The notes under the pieces are model-generated. The model searched no databases. It was not told the origin of the DNA and saw only the letters and a program-made list of their open reading frames with translations. Below are positions 1-10,645 of a DNA stretch of 64,000 nucleotides, piece by piece. The position numbers and the translations under genes are program-made. How positions within the stretch are numbered: position 1 is the stretch's first letter; the number at the start of each line of letters is the position of its first letter. This DNA comes from Chlorops oryzae (Eukaryota; Arthropoda; Insecta; Diptera; Chloropidae): assembly GCA_020466095.1 (NCBI GenBank), contig CM035808.1, forward strand, positions 56,133,152-56,197,151, written 5' to 3'.

Positions 1-320
1 ACCATTATCTGTTTAGTGGTAGTTGAATGAAATACTTAACTACCACTAATAGTTAGTGGTAGTGCAGTTTTTAATTCAACTAACTATCAGTGGTAGTTAA
101 TATTTCATTCACCTACCACTCATAGTTAGTGGTAGTGACCACTAATAGTTAGTGGTAGTGACCACTAATAGTTAGTGGTAGTGGAATTAAAAACTCCTGT
201 ACCACTAATAAGTACTGGTAGTTGAATAAAAATCTCCACTACTACTATTAGTGGAACAAAAATCGCAAAACCACTAATATTTTAGTGGAAATCGAAAATA
301 TGCTTGGAAACCACTACTTT
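1..320. repeat. Palindromic AGTGGTAGT repeat cluster
   Basis: A dense set of short inverted and direct copies of ACCACTA and TAGTGGTAGT fills this stretch, many joined as ACCACTAATAGTTAGTGGT, which folds back on itself. The block at about 98-175 recurs nearly word for word at 39568-39640. It carries no reading frame. It looks like the repetitive end of a transposable element or a small satellite; the family is not recognised. Bases 321-532 after it hold nothing I can identify. Confidence 0.7.
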
Positions 321-1095
321 CATAAGAAAACTATAAATAATGATTGTAATAGATTTAAGCATACAAATCTTTTGGGAAATCGATGAGAACGATCTACGTT
401 CATGGTTTATTAAAAAAAAAAATTAAGACTAAAAACGCTATGAATCGTTTTTCAGGTTTGTTTTATTTCTTATTTGCCTTTCTCAGAACCAGCATTTCAA
501 AACTGTCGTGAGTGAGTTTTTGTCGTCGAGACCTATTCACAATCCCGGCAAATAAAAAAAAGCTGTTCTACTGGCGCTGATGATGGCAACGGGGTGTTGT
601 ATTTCATAAAAATTCCTTTTGTGGTTGGGTAGCGTCCCAAATAGCGGAGATCCTGATCGTTGTCTGCTAGAAAAGCATTTGCTTCTTGCGAAATAGAAGC
701 TAAGACCGGATCGCTGCGCAAGTTGGTATCTACTGAAAAGCGAAAAATCGAGTCATCACCGAAGTCAAGGAAAGACTGTTGGGACGTTGATGGGCTCTCT
801 ACCGCGGTTATTTTTTTTTTTGGCAAACTCCATTCCGTGACGGTATAGTGTTTGCCTAATATATTCCTGGCTGCAGTCTTTCGCCGTTTCCAAAAGAATA
901 CTGAGGAATCTGAATTTTACATCCGGAAGAGCAATTGCTGCGATAATCGCATGAAGCGATTCCGGTAATATTTTAAAATATGCCTCAAATCTAGCGAGCA
1001 AGGCATTTTGTTACTCTGGATTTGGTTCCTTTAATGAGCTGCAGATTTTCCACATCTAACCGACGCATTTTCACTTTAATTGTGACGAGTGTTGG

Positions 1096-1533
1096 TGTAA
1101 TTAAATAATAACTCTTTTTTATAATGATTTGAATTTATTTATATTTTATTGAGCAATAGGCTGTATACAGCATAAGCCAGTATCAACACCTATTGCTTTG
1201 AGAGTTAAAACTTAATTGTTTCTATCTTAGAAAGTAACATCGTATTTATACAATTCGGACAAAGGGAGTGAGTTCGCATGCTTAGCATATTTCTAATCTT
1301 TGGACTTTGAAATTGAGGGTTCAAGTTAAGGAATGCATTTGTCCCAATTTAATTCAGTATAAAAGTTGTGACTCATGTCAAATGCATTCTAACACGTGCT
1401 TGAGTTTCTATGATTTCTATGATTTCTGTGAGCCGAGTTGTATGACTCAATCATTCTTTATTTACCGCAAATGGAATGTTAGAAATGTGCATGCATTGTT
1501 ACAGTTTCTTTCAAGGTACTTGAACTCACAACA
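1096..1533 (-). repeat. 3' LTR of the gag-only element
   Basis: 438-bp LTR, identical as far as I can read to 4534-4971. On the minus strand it begins TGTTGTGAG after the purine tract and ends in TTACA. The apparent 85-aa plus-strand frame inside it is present in both LTRs and is not a gene. Confidence 0.92.
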
Positions 1534-2022
1534 CCTTCCCTTTTTGAAAAAAAAAAATTCTTAGTTTGCGAGAGAATTTTTTTTCTTTTGCGAATAGTTA
1601 AATATATGTGGTATATATTGCTAAGTTATATGTTTTTGGTTACCCGCGTATGGGATTATAGCTATTGGTGAAGTTATGATTTATTGTATACAATGGTTAA
1701 GTTAATTGCAGTATATTTTTATTTTTTTTTATATTTTTTTTTTCATTTATTAATTTTTCTTTTTTGTTAAGTTGATGTCAAATATTTGCAATTAAGGTTT
1801 GTGAAATTATGTATCATAATAAAATGAGATGTTGCGTAGTAGCTGAATATTTTCAATAATTACTTATTTTGCTTATGCTAATTTATATCTATTTTGTATG
1901 TATAAGATTTGCCTGTTTTTGAAGAAATTTTGAATTTACTTAAATGATTTTTTTTTTTTTTTTGAAATGATGTAAGATGATTGATTAAAAAATTGTTTTT
2001 TTTTTTTTCAGTTACATTTTAC

Positions 2023-2385
2023 TTAAAATTCGTCTTCGAATGTTGTACCCCATTTTTTAATATATTCTGCTATAGTGATCATTTTCATAGGGCCTACTTG
2101 ATCGACTATCTTTTCTAATAAGTGGTTGTAAGGGTCTAAATATGTTGTTTTCTGTTTTATGGTACGGTCAAGAGATGTTCTCTGAAAAGCATTGTCATTG
2201 CAATTGTACGTTACTTCGGGGTTCTTATAGGTTTTTTCTTTGATATTTCGAATTTTAATAGTTGCTTTTTGATGCAAAACTTTTCCCTGTGTATCATTTG
2301 AATTTTTCAATTTTTCTAATTTAAGAATATTTTTCCCCTTGCTTTCCGTTGTCGCATGTAATTCATTGCGTTTGAGATTCCTCAT
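2023..2385 (-). CDS. Second frame of the gag-only LTR element, unknown function
   Basis: A 120-residue frame whose ATG overlaps the stop codon of the Gag frame as ATGA (2382-2385). That arrangement is typical of termination-reinitiation coupling. The product is Lys- and Asn-rich, basic over its first 75 residues, and ends in an acidic FEDEF. I recognise no domain; it does not read like a protease or an RT. The frame is open in an element with identical LTRs, so it may be translated. Alternatively it is the remnant of the start of a deleted pol. Confidence in the frame is fair; its function is unknown. Confidence 0.55.
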   Translation of the reverse strand: MRNLKRNELHATTESKGKNILKLEKLKNSNDTQGKVLHQKATIKIRNIKEKTYKNPEVTYNCNDNAFQRTSLDRTIKQKTTYLDPYNHLLEKIVDQVGPMKMITIAEYIKKWGTTFEDEF

Positions 2386-3557
2386 TTATCGATCTTTCCG
2401 TGTCGATTTTCAAAAGGTCGATGTTTTTGTTCAATATTTATTTTGAGTTCTTTATTTTTCTTTGAAATATGTATTTTCGATGCCATATTTTTCATTTCTT
2501 CTTCATCTTTCTTTATTTTCAGTTCATGATTTTCATTTTGAAGTAATAATAATTGATTTTTTAACTGAACGATTTTCTCATTTGACTTTTTATTTGACGT
2601 ATTTATATCTCTTTTCATGGTTGCGAATTTCTTTTTAAAATTCTTTTTCAATTCTTTGATTTTTATTGACATATCCATAATTTTATCCTTTAAATTTTCT
2701 TGTTCAGATTTTGATTTTTCCAATTCTTGGTTCGCCTGTTTTTCATACTCGAGTGACAAAATGTTCTCTTGGTTCTTTTTCTCTAGCAGTTCTTGCCTAT
2801 CAGCGATTTTAAGCGACGGTCTCCTCAATTCAATGGCACTTATGTCGATTTTCTGACTCATGATTTCATTTCGGTAGTTGTTGTAGTTATTGTTCCCGTA
2901 TCTGTAGTTCGAGTTACGATTTCTATTATATCCTCGATATGAACTCTGACCTCGATTAAAAGAATTATTTCGGCCTCTGTTTCTGCCGGAAAATTGTTGT
3001 CTGTTTATATAATTTATTTGAATCGTTCCTGTGCTTTCAGAACCTAACTCAACAAATTTACTTATTGCTTCACTAACTGACCCAAAGTGGCTTGCTCGCA
3101 TCAGCATTTTTACTTCGTCTGATTTTGCATTTGTTTTAATTGCTTTGACTGCCGAATGTGCTGTGTATTGTTTTGCAAGCGCTGGCGTCAAACCGTCTGA
3201 AATATATGCGCTTTCGAGCTGTGCAGCTAGGGTTTCTATTTCTTTTGCAAAGTCGTGGTCAGATTTTTGTTGTTGTTTTATGCTGAGCATTCTTGTTGCA
3301 ATCGAGTGTGCTGGCTCATGTTTTACATTTTGTTTTAATATGTTTTTTATTGCAATTATAGTACTTTCATTTGTTATCAGTCTGCCAACGTTTTGTGTTA
3401 ATTTTGTTTTTATTAATAAAATTGCAATAGCTTCATGTTCGCCTTTGATGGTGTCAAGCAAATCTAGTGCACTAATGAATTTATTAAGGTTTTCGATTTT
3501 TCCATCGAATTCTGGTAATAGCTCTACAGCTGTGTTTATCATGTCAATTGGTGTCAT
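2382..3557 (-). CDS. Gag-like protein of the gag-only LTR element
   Basis: A 391-residue open frame. Residues 1-175 read as the helical Gag core of insect gypsy-like elements (an LLPEFDGK block near the start, an AYISDGLTPA block near 120). Residues 185-235 form an Arg/Gly/Asn/Tyr-rich segment that would bind RNA in place of zinc knuckles, of which there are none. Residues 240-390 are Glu/Lys/Gln/Leu-rich, a long predicted coiled coil followed by a basic tail. The core resembles the decayed Gag at 33878-34200, which shares LLPEFDG and a LIKTK block. It would assemble the particle that packages the element's RNA. I took the first Met in frame as the start. There are no breaks, so it is potentially functional. 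Confidence 0.8.
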   Translation of the reverse strand: MTPIDMINTAVELLPEFDGKIENLNKFISALDLLDTIKGEHEAIAILLIKTKLTQNVGRLITNESTIIAIKNILKQNVKHEPAHSIATRMLSIKQQQKSDHDFAKEIETLAAQLESAYISDGLTPALAKQYTAHSAVKAIKTNAKSDEVKMLMRASHFGSVSEAISKFVELGSESTGTIQINYINRQQFSGRNRGRNNSFNRGQSSYRGYNRNRNSNYRYGNNNYNNYRNEIMSQKIDISAIELRRPSLKIADRQELLEKKNQENILSLEYEKQANQELEKSKSEQENLKDKIMDMSIKIKELKKNFKKKFATMKRDINTSNKKSNEKIVQLKNQLLLLQNENHELKIKKDEEEMKNMASKIHISKKNKELKINIEQKHRPFENRHGKIDK

Positions 3558-4533
3558 TTTGTTTGTTTTGGTCTTTTTTCTAAGTCAGAATATGTATGTT
3601 TCAAAAAGGAATAAGTAATTTGATTTTTTAGATTATTAAATTATAGTATTGGGAAATATTTGTGTAAAAATATTGTTGCACATGTATTTTTATGTATACT
3701 AATTTTTTTTCATAATTAAAAAAGATTTAAATATGTACTTTCATTGACGAATAGATTATGCTCTATTTTGGGTGGCAAAATAAAATTCGTTTAATTCGAA
3801 AATGATTTATGTTTAAAGTTAAAATGAGAATTAACATTTAATATTTATTTAAATTTTTAATTGGTGCGTTAAAAAAAATTTAAGTTGATTGAATATATTA
3901 TATATATATAGTTGACTTAGCTGTTCACTCGTGGCTTGTATAGATGGACAGATGTTTGCGTTGCCGGGCGTTGCTAGTGCTGCCACGGTTGATGGTTTCT
4001 ACTGTTCCGGGCGTTGCTAGTGCTGCCACGGTTGATGCGTTACAGATGATTTCGGTTGATGCGTTATATATGATTTTTGCTGCTGATAAATTGTTAAAGC
4101 TGTCCCCCATGCTCAATCGTTGGGGGGTGTTGGGCCTCAGGCAGGGAGGCACTCTTCTTATATATTTTTTTTTATAAGTTTGATTGACGTCCTTTAAAGT
4201 TGTATTAGTCCTTAGATGTGTTGAGAAGTTATGAACTGTTAACTTTTTCTCAATTAATTGTGTATTTTTTGGTTTACATAACCACAAGCCGTTCAAGCAC
4301 TTGTAGGTGCTAGTACCCAGTTTCCAAATAATTAATTTGTGAACGTTTTTGAGTTTTTTTTTTTTGGAAGATTTGAGCAAAATATTTCAGCTTGAAAGTT
4401 TTATATAAAATGATTTTTCGACAGTTATTTTCTTTTTCTTCTTCTTTTTACTCATTTTCACCATTTTCACTTTCACATTTTTATTTTTTATAATTTTTCC
4501 GCGCCAGGGTTCGCGTATGGCCAAGGATCGCCA
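3558..4533 (-). other. 5' leader of the gag-only LTR element
   Basis: About 975 bases between the 5' LTR and Gag. It starts with the primer-binding-site candidate and includes a 151-codon minus-strand frame (3925-4380), whose coding status is doubtful. Within it, a 30-base unit containing GTTGCTAGTGCTGCCACGG is directly repeated (about 3968-4036), so part of that frame is a repeat rather than conserved protein. The remainder is AT-rich. Confidence 0.5.
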
Positions 4534-4971
4534 TGTAATTAAATAATAACTCTTTTTTATAATGATTTGAATTTATTTATATTTTATTGAGCAATAGGCT
4601 GTATACAGCATAAGCCAGTATCAACACCTATTGCTTTGAGAGTTAAAACTTAATTGTTTCTATCTTAGAAAGTAACATCGTATTTATACAATTCGGACAA
4701 AGGGAGTGAGTTCGCATGCTTAGCATATTTCTAATCTTTGGACTTTGAAATTGAGGGTTCAAGTTAAGGAATGCATTTGTCCCAATTTAATTCAGTATAA
4801 AAGTTGTGACTCATGTCAAATGCATTCTAACACGTGCTTGAGTTTCTATGATTTCTATGATTTCTGTGAGCCGAGTTGTATGACTCAATCATTCTTTATT
4901 TACCGCAAATGGAATGTTAGAAATGTGCATGCATTGTTACAGTTTCTTTCAAGGTACTTGAACTCACAACA
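4534..4971 (-). repeat. 5' LTR of the gag-only element
   Basis: Partner of 1096-1533, same length and ends. Its minus-strand 3' end (TTACA) is followed at once by the primer-binding-site candidate, which fixes the orientation of the element. Confidence 0.92.
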
Positions 4972-5615
4972 TTGGCACAAAATATCCGAAGAACATGTTT
5001 TTTTCGCCTTGGAGAAAGTCTATAGCTTCTGCTATGGGCTTCATTACCCTCACGTATTCTTCCAAATAAGAAATTTCGACCTTTAACCGGTAGTATAGTT
5101 CGGTTATGTTGTCTTTGAATAACAAAAATTCCTGCACAGAATCGTATAACGAATTTCATCTTGTTACGCATGTAGTTTTAAGTTGCTCTGATAAGAGGTC
5201 TTCTATAACCTCAGATGATTTCGGACGGTTGCACTTGTTCCGAATGTTTGTGCATCTAAAAAAATTTAAATTTGGATACATCAACATATTTTTATTTTTG
5301 TTTAAGGTTTAACTGCCTGAATGCCATCTTATGAATGTTTTGAACATCCTCATTTGATGAATTTATAATTCGGGTGAAATCAGTCGTATCCAAAAGATTT
5401 AGAGTATGGCTGGCACACCTAAAATGATTTGAAAACCGTGGCGTTATTTTTGTGTTGCGAAAAGTGTCATAAAAGCCGTCCGATTCATCGTCCTTGTCGC
5501 TTTCGTTTTCACTGGAAACATCTGAAAGTATGCAGACATTCAACATCTTAAAATTTCATTTATTAAAAAAAAATTTACGGAACTTATTTTGGAAACTCCG
5601 AATTCCAAAAAGCCT

Positions 5616-5715
5616 NNNNNNNNNNNNNNNNNNNNNNNNNNNNNNNNNNNNNNNNNNNNNNNNNNNNNNNNNNNNNNNNNNNNNNNNNNNNNNNNNNNNN
5701 NNNNNNNNNNNNNNN
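5616..5715. other. Assembly gap (100 N)
   Basis: Exactly 100 undefined bases, a placeholder for a gap of unknown size. Reading changes from minus-strand hAT to plus-strand gypsy across it, so order and distance here are not proven. Confidence 0.99.
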
Positions 5716-6701
5716 GTTGCGCCGTCTATAACCACCGTGCCACCCAATATTGCTATTATTGCAACCAGCCGTGCTGCTTCGCGTGCTCACTTCACGTGGA
5801 TCATATTTATAGGAACTGCCCTCAACGTGCTGGATCGGCATCATCACGGCCAGTTTCGACCATAGACTCTGTAAACGAGGTTAAAGATGTTATCGCTGAT
5901 GAGTCAAACTTTATGCAATGGGTAAGTGTTTCCTTGGATTCTAGTGACATAAGAAATGCCAGGCTTACAAGTGTTCTTTCTCTTTTTGATTCGGGTAGTC
6001 CTAGATGTTTTGTACGACGGTCAATGGTTCCGAACCTGAAACATCTGACTCGAACTAAAGCTAATTACCGCGGTATAGGGAATCAGCCCATTTTATGTTA
6101 TGGTGAAACGGCAGGTTTTGTTCAATTAAGAAATAAAATTTATAGACAAAACTTTATTTTTGTACCTGATGAATCGTTATTTGTGCCATCGTTGATTGGT
6201 AGAGATTTTTTTAAGCACGCGGGCATTACTTTAGTTACTATGAAACGGATGTATTCCATAGACCATCTTAAGCGCTTTAACAAACCTTCAGTTATTAATG
6301 GGAAAATGAAAGAAACACTTAGTCAGCTTGGTATACTTCGGTCTAAATATAATATCAAATCTGATGCCCCGAGAATGTGTATGGGTAAAAGTAGTCTGAT
6401 TGCCGTTGATACTAGTCAGCCAGTTTCCACGGATGACTATTTCAATGCAGATTTCTATGACTTATGTGCCATCGATATTACACCTAATGCAGGTGAACAA
6501 CTTTTTAATGTAAATACCTCGCTTCCTCAGAACAAAGCTAAGTTGTTTCGCTCAGCAATTCAGAATGCCTATTATAATACGAAAGTACACCCTTTAACAC
6601 CAAAAGACTATTGTGTGAGAATAGAAGTCACTAGTCATATGCCTATATATCGCCGCCCCCGCCGCCTATCACATCAAGAACGTATGGAAACTCGTAAGAT
6701 A
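5716..6701 (+). pseudogene. Gypsy-like Gag end and protease (5' part of gag-pol)
   Basis: An open plus-strand frame that enters from the assembly gap. It begins with a Cys/His cluster resembling a zinc knuckle (C-x2-C-x5-H-x4-C, near codons 18-35 after the gap). It goes on to an aspartic-protease motif, LFDSGSP (about 5980-6000), with a LIGRDFF block about 70 residues later, as in retropepsins. It ends at the start of RT (near 6650-6700), where the foldback element interrupts it. The frame is open, but the gene is broken by the gap, the 1-kb insertion and a later frameshift. A Met start is not visible. Confidence 0.8.
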
Positions 6702-7714
6702 ACACAGGCCAACAAATTGAATATTTTCGTTTGGTGCCGCGATTTCGTTCATTAGTACGGATAAGGGTGGTATTGGTCATATCATAAATATTTTTTTAAA
6801 TTTTTTCCTAGGCGTAGGTTTGGAGCTACCATCAATTTTGTGTGAGGTCTTCAGTTGTTTGGCTTTTAAGGAAAAATTTATATATGACTGCTTTTTTAAC
6901 AAATCATGGTTGATATCGTATCAAAGCTAATATCACTGTCTATCAAATGATACCTTTTTCATGAGGATAGAGCTTGTAGTATTTACGGTAGGAGTTTCCC
7001 AATTGTAACAAATGAGAATTTTTTAAATTTTTCTTCGATTTTTTGAACTTTTTTGACCTTTTATGGCATGAAAAAATTTTTTTTTAATATTCTTTTTCCA
7101 TGGTTTGAAAGGTGCTTCTTTATACTAAGTCCCGAAGCCAAATTTTTTTTCCGAGGGAAAGTAAACTACTTGATCAATTGAGTTGAAAATCTTGAGAGTT
7201 GTTTTTGTACTTTAAAAATTAGAGCTTAATTTTTTTCACATATCGTACCATATCCTCCACATTTGAAATACAAAATCGAAAAATTTGGCTTCGGGACTTA
7301 GTATAAAAAAGCAAATTTCAAACCATGCAAAAAGAATATAAAAAAAAATTTTTTCATGCCATAAAAGGTGAAAAAAGTTCAAAAAATCGAAGAAAAATTT
7401 AAAAAATTCTCATTTCTTTCAATTGGGAAGCTCCTACCGTAAAGACTACAAGCTCTATCCTCATGAAAAGGGTGTCATTTGATAGACCGTGATATTAGCT
7501 TTGATACGATATCAACCATGATTTGTTAAAGAAGCAGTTATATATATATTTGTCCTTAAAAGCCAAACAACTGAAAACGTCACACAAAATTGACGGTAGC
7601 TCCAAAACTACACCTAGGAAAAAATTTAAAAAAAATATTTTTGATATAACCAATATCACCCTTATCCGTAATAATGAACGAAATTTCGGCACCAAAACCA
7701 CTGTTGGCTTGTGT
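6702..7714. mobile_element. Foldback element with ~430-bp inverted arms
   Basis: The left arm (about 6702-7150) and right arm (about 7265-7714) are imperfect reverse complements along their whole length, joined by a short centre of about 100 bases. The ends read ACACAGGCC and GGCTTGTGT. The bases ATA flank both sides, and the gypsy reading frame passes from one flank to the other once the element is removed. It codes for nothing; the small frames in each arm mirror each other. It is a non-autonomous long-TIR element, family not recognised. The short TA-containing duplication would suit a Tc1/mariner-type transposase. Confidence 0.85.
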
Positions 7715-8903
7715 AATAGATGACTTGTTGGCAAAGAAAATCATTCGGTCTAGCAATTCGCCCTATGCTTCTGCTATAGTGCTTGTTCGGAAAAAGTCAG
7801 GAGAAATAAGAAAATGTGTAGACTATAGGCCGTTGAATAAAATAACAGTGCGTGACAATTATCCCCTTCCGTTACCAGATGATTGTTTGGAGCACTTAGG
7901 AAATAAAAGATTCTTCAGTATTATGGACCTTAAGAGTGGTGTTAACCAAATTCCGATGCATGAACACTCAATTAAGTACACGTCGATTGTCACACCTGAT
8001 GGACAGTATGAATATTTGCGATTGCCTTTTGGCTTGCGTAACGGGCCAGCTGTGTTTCGGAGATTTGTTAACCACGTGCTGAGTGATTTAATTATCCGTA
8101 ATTTAGTTGTTGTATATATGGACGATATCTTGGGAGCATCTGAAGACTTTGAAACACACTTGAGTACTGTTGTGGAGGTTATTAAAAGATTAAGATCTTA
8201 TGATCTTGAGTTGAATTTAAAAAAATGTCGATTTGCTCAAAGTGAATTAGAATACTTGGGATTTTGTGCTAACTCTGATGGCATCCGGCCTAGCAATCGC
8301 CACATAGAGGCTATTCAGAAATATCCTATTCCTAGGAATAACAAGCAACTACAAGCCTGTTTAGGATTGTTCTCTTTTTTTAGAAGATTTGTGCCGTCTT
8401 TTTCAAAAATTGCACACCCTCTGTCGCAACTTCTTAGAAAATATCGGCCCTTTGAATTCACTGATGAGTGCCGGGAAGCCTTTCTTACGATTAAGCAAAA
8501 ACTTGTGGAGCCGCCTATTTTGTCCATATTCGACCCAAACCGCGAAACTGAGTTACACTGCGATGCGAGTGCGAAAGGATTTGGTGCTGTTCTCCTGCAG
8601 AAACAGGATGACTCTAAATTTCACCCAATAGCCTACTTTTCAAAGACCACTTCCGCTTCAGAAGCTAACTTACATAGCTACGAATTGGAGACACTCGCTG
8701 TCATTTACGCACTGCGCCGCTTCCACACCCATTTTGACCGCAGACCTTTTAAAATTGTTACTGATTGTGATGCATTAGCAAGAACTTTAGCAAATGAGAC
8801 CAATTCATCAAAAATTACGCGTTGGGCCTTATTACTAGAACAATATAACTACACTGTACAACATAGACCTGGCAAAGTCGATGAGCCATGTAGATGCGCT
8901 TAG
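7715..8903 (+). pseudogene. Gypsy-like reverse transcriptase and RNase H
   Basis: Continuation of the gag-pol at 5716. RT motifs appear in order: FSIMDLKSG, LPFGLRNGP and the catalytic YMDDIL (about 8117-8134). RNase H follows with catalytic candidates in LHCDASAKGFG (Asp), YELETLAV (Glu) and IVTDCDAL (Asp). The frame ends at 8903 because of a one-base shift near 8880, in the short linker before integrase; the ALSR tail of RNase H continues in the next frame. The motifs needed for RT and RNase H are all present, so the decay of this part is recent or slight. Confidence 0.92.
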
Positions 8904-10326
8904 CAGAATAGGGAACGTTGGAGCTATCAGTGATTTAGATATTGACTTCCAACTTCAAGTAGCACAGAGCCGAGACCCTGAAATTGAACGTATAAGGGCA
9001 CACTTAGAGAATGAAGAAAGTAAGGAATTCGAACTTAGGGATGAGGTAGTGTATCAAAAATCTTCAGCTGGCAAACGAAGACTTTATGTCCCAAAAGAGA
9101 TGATTAATAACGTCATTAGATGGATTCACGAGAAAGTTGGTCATTTAGGAGTGGATAAATGTTGTAATGAAATCAAAAAGCATTACTGGTTTCCGCTGAT
9201 GAAACCGCGCGTTTACAACTTTATTCAAAATTGTTTAAAATGTATTGTGTATTCAGCCCCAGCGAGATCAAAGAAGCGTAATTTATTCAGTATTCCAAAA
9301 GCCCCTGTGCCCTTTAATACAGCTCATATTGACCACCTCGGCCCTCTGCCTTCCGTCATATCAAAGAAAAAATATGTTTTAGTAGTAATTGATGCTTTCA
9401 AGAAATTTACAAAACTGTACGCGACTACAACAACTAACTCTAAGGAGGCTTGTGCGGCACTTCAGCACTACTTTGATCATTATAGACGCTCTAGACGAAT
9501 AGTCAGTGACAGAGGCACTGCATTCTCTTCCAATGAATTTCGACAATTTTTAGAAAGAAACAATATTCAACACATATTAAATGCTACGGCTTCACCTCAA
9601 GGTAACGGTCAAGTGGAACGTGTCAACCGTGTCCTTGTGCCACTTATGAGTAAGTCTTGCAAAAAATTTAATCAGGTTGACTGGCCTTGTACTCTTAAAA
9701 CTGCAGAATATATTCTTAACAACACAGTACACACAACAACGAAACAAACCCCGTCTATACATCTTTTTGGTGTCGCACAGCGGGGGGAAGTGGTTGATGA
9801 GTTGACCGAATTTTTAGATAAAAAAGACGAGACGACAGATCGTAATTTAGTAGAATTAAGAAATTTAGCATCGCAGCACATTAACAAATCTCAAGAAACA
9901 AATTTGATACAATTTTTGAAGAAAAATACACCCGCCGAATGTTATGAAAAGGGTGATTATGTAGCGATTAAATATACAAGTTCGGGCCAGGGTATTAGTC
10001 AAAAGTTAGACCCGAAGTTTCGAGGCCCTTATGTCATAGAAAAAGTTCTGCCTCACGATCGATATGTGGTACGTGATGTCGACGGCTGCCAGATTACGCA
10101 GATTCCATATAATGGTGTGCTTGAAGCCAATAAGTTAAGAAAATGGGCATCAGATTCTGCGGACTTAGTCACTAAAGAGGAACCCAATGAAACACTTATT
10201 CAAATAAGTAACAAATACATATATCGGCTCATGTTAAATTTCCTTGTGGAAACCTCTTTTTCGAATTTTAATCAGAAGATAAAACACATGCACGCTCAAA
10301 TTCTAAATGTAATTGAAATATTTTGA
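8881..10326 (+). pseudogene. Gypsy-like integrase
   Basis: Integrase of the same element. It has an N-terminal HHCC zinc finger (IHEKVGH...NCLKC, about 9120-9245), then the DDE core: HIDHLGP, VSDRGTAFSS and NGQVERVNR. A C-terminal basic/SH3-like part (YVAIKY..., GPYVIEKVL) runs to about 10165. The last 50 codons or so of the frame read into non-element sequence and a DINE-like repeat, so the true end is near 10165-10210 and no 3' LTR follows. The start lies inside the previous frame because of the shift at about 8880. The sequence from about 10165 on is duplicated at 26549. Confidence 0.9.
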
Positions 10327-10329
10327 AAA

Positions 10330-10645
10330 AGTAGGATTTTGAAGCAGTTTTTGGATTTTTGTGACAGACCCTAGTACTGGAGATACCCTTAATAATGGAC
10401 CGGTCGGGTCTATTCTCGAACTTGTTCTTATTCATGTCCCCATCAGCACGCATACCAAAATTCGTCGAGGTATGTAGCTCAACTCCGTCGATTAGAAAAC
10501 TGTATACAGAGAGACGGACATGGCTAAATCGAATCTCCTGGTGACGCTCATCATTTCTATACATATTTCGTATGGTCTATCTCAACTGGTTCTGGATGTT
10601 ACACACAAACGCAATATACCCTCGACATGGAGTGTGTCGGGTATA
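10330..10645 (-). mobile_element. DINE-1-like (Helentron-derived) fragment, family A
   Basis: Read on the minus strand, the end is TATACCCGACACACT..GTCGAGGGTATA, a subterminal inverted repeat. After it come the RAGGAGATTCGATTTAGCC-type block, a GACAGAC-type spacer and a conserved non-coding tail with GACAGACCC. The layout matches DINE-1/INE-1 elements of flies. Copies of the same family lie at 26714-27029, 32925-33284 and 40856-41030. The small frame at 10520-10786 runs through it and is not a gene. Confidence 0.7.

Larger units (their letters stand above)
1096..4971 (-). mobile_element. Young gag-only LTR retrotransposon
   Basis: Two 438-bp direct repeats that I read as identical bound a 3.0-kb interior. 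Each starts TGTAATTAAA and ends CTCACAACA, giving TG..CA ends, and the pair is flanked by TTGG at 1092-1095 and 4972-4975. The element runs on the minus strand. A primer-binding-site candidate (TGGCGATCCTTGGCC) directly follows the 5' LTR at 4519-4533, and a polypurine tract (AAAAAGGGAAGG) abuts the 3' LTR at 1534-1545. The interior codes for Gag and a second overlapping frame. I find no protease, RT, RNase H or integrase, so it must be mobilised by another element's enzymes. Identical LTRs mean a recent insertion. Confidence 0.93.
533..5546 (-). pseudogene. hAT-family transposase relic, split by an LTR element
   Basis: The minus strand reads through hAT transposase landmarks: an acidic stretch and the CASHTLNL motif (about 5292-5546), the TR-W-NS region near 5156, a block ending in FVPTL (to about 4972), then after the LTR element the C-terminal dimerisation region with YNTPLPSSAPVE (533-1001). 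The gene is dead in three ways. The conserved Trp of TRWNS is a TGA stop at 5156-5158. There is a frameshift at the T-run near 810-825. The LTR element at 1096-4971 sits inside the coding region, and reading resumes in the same protein on both sides with TTGG duplicated. An AG acceptor near 5255 suggests an intron between the CASHTLNL and TRWNS blocks. The N-terminal part is lost before the assembly gap. hAT transposases cut and paste DNA using an RNase H-like domain. Confidence 0.85.

Noticed and set aside
1307..1564. 85-residue plus-strand frame, repeated at 4745
   Set aside because: It lies within the LTRs of a minus-strand element and is repeated only because the LTRs are.
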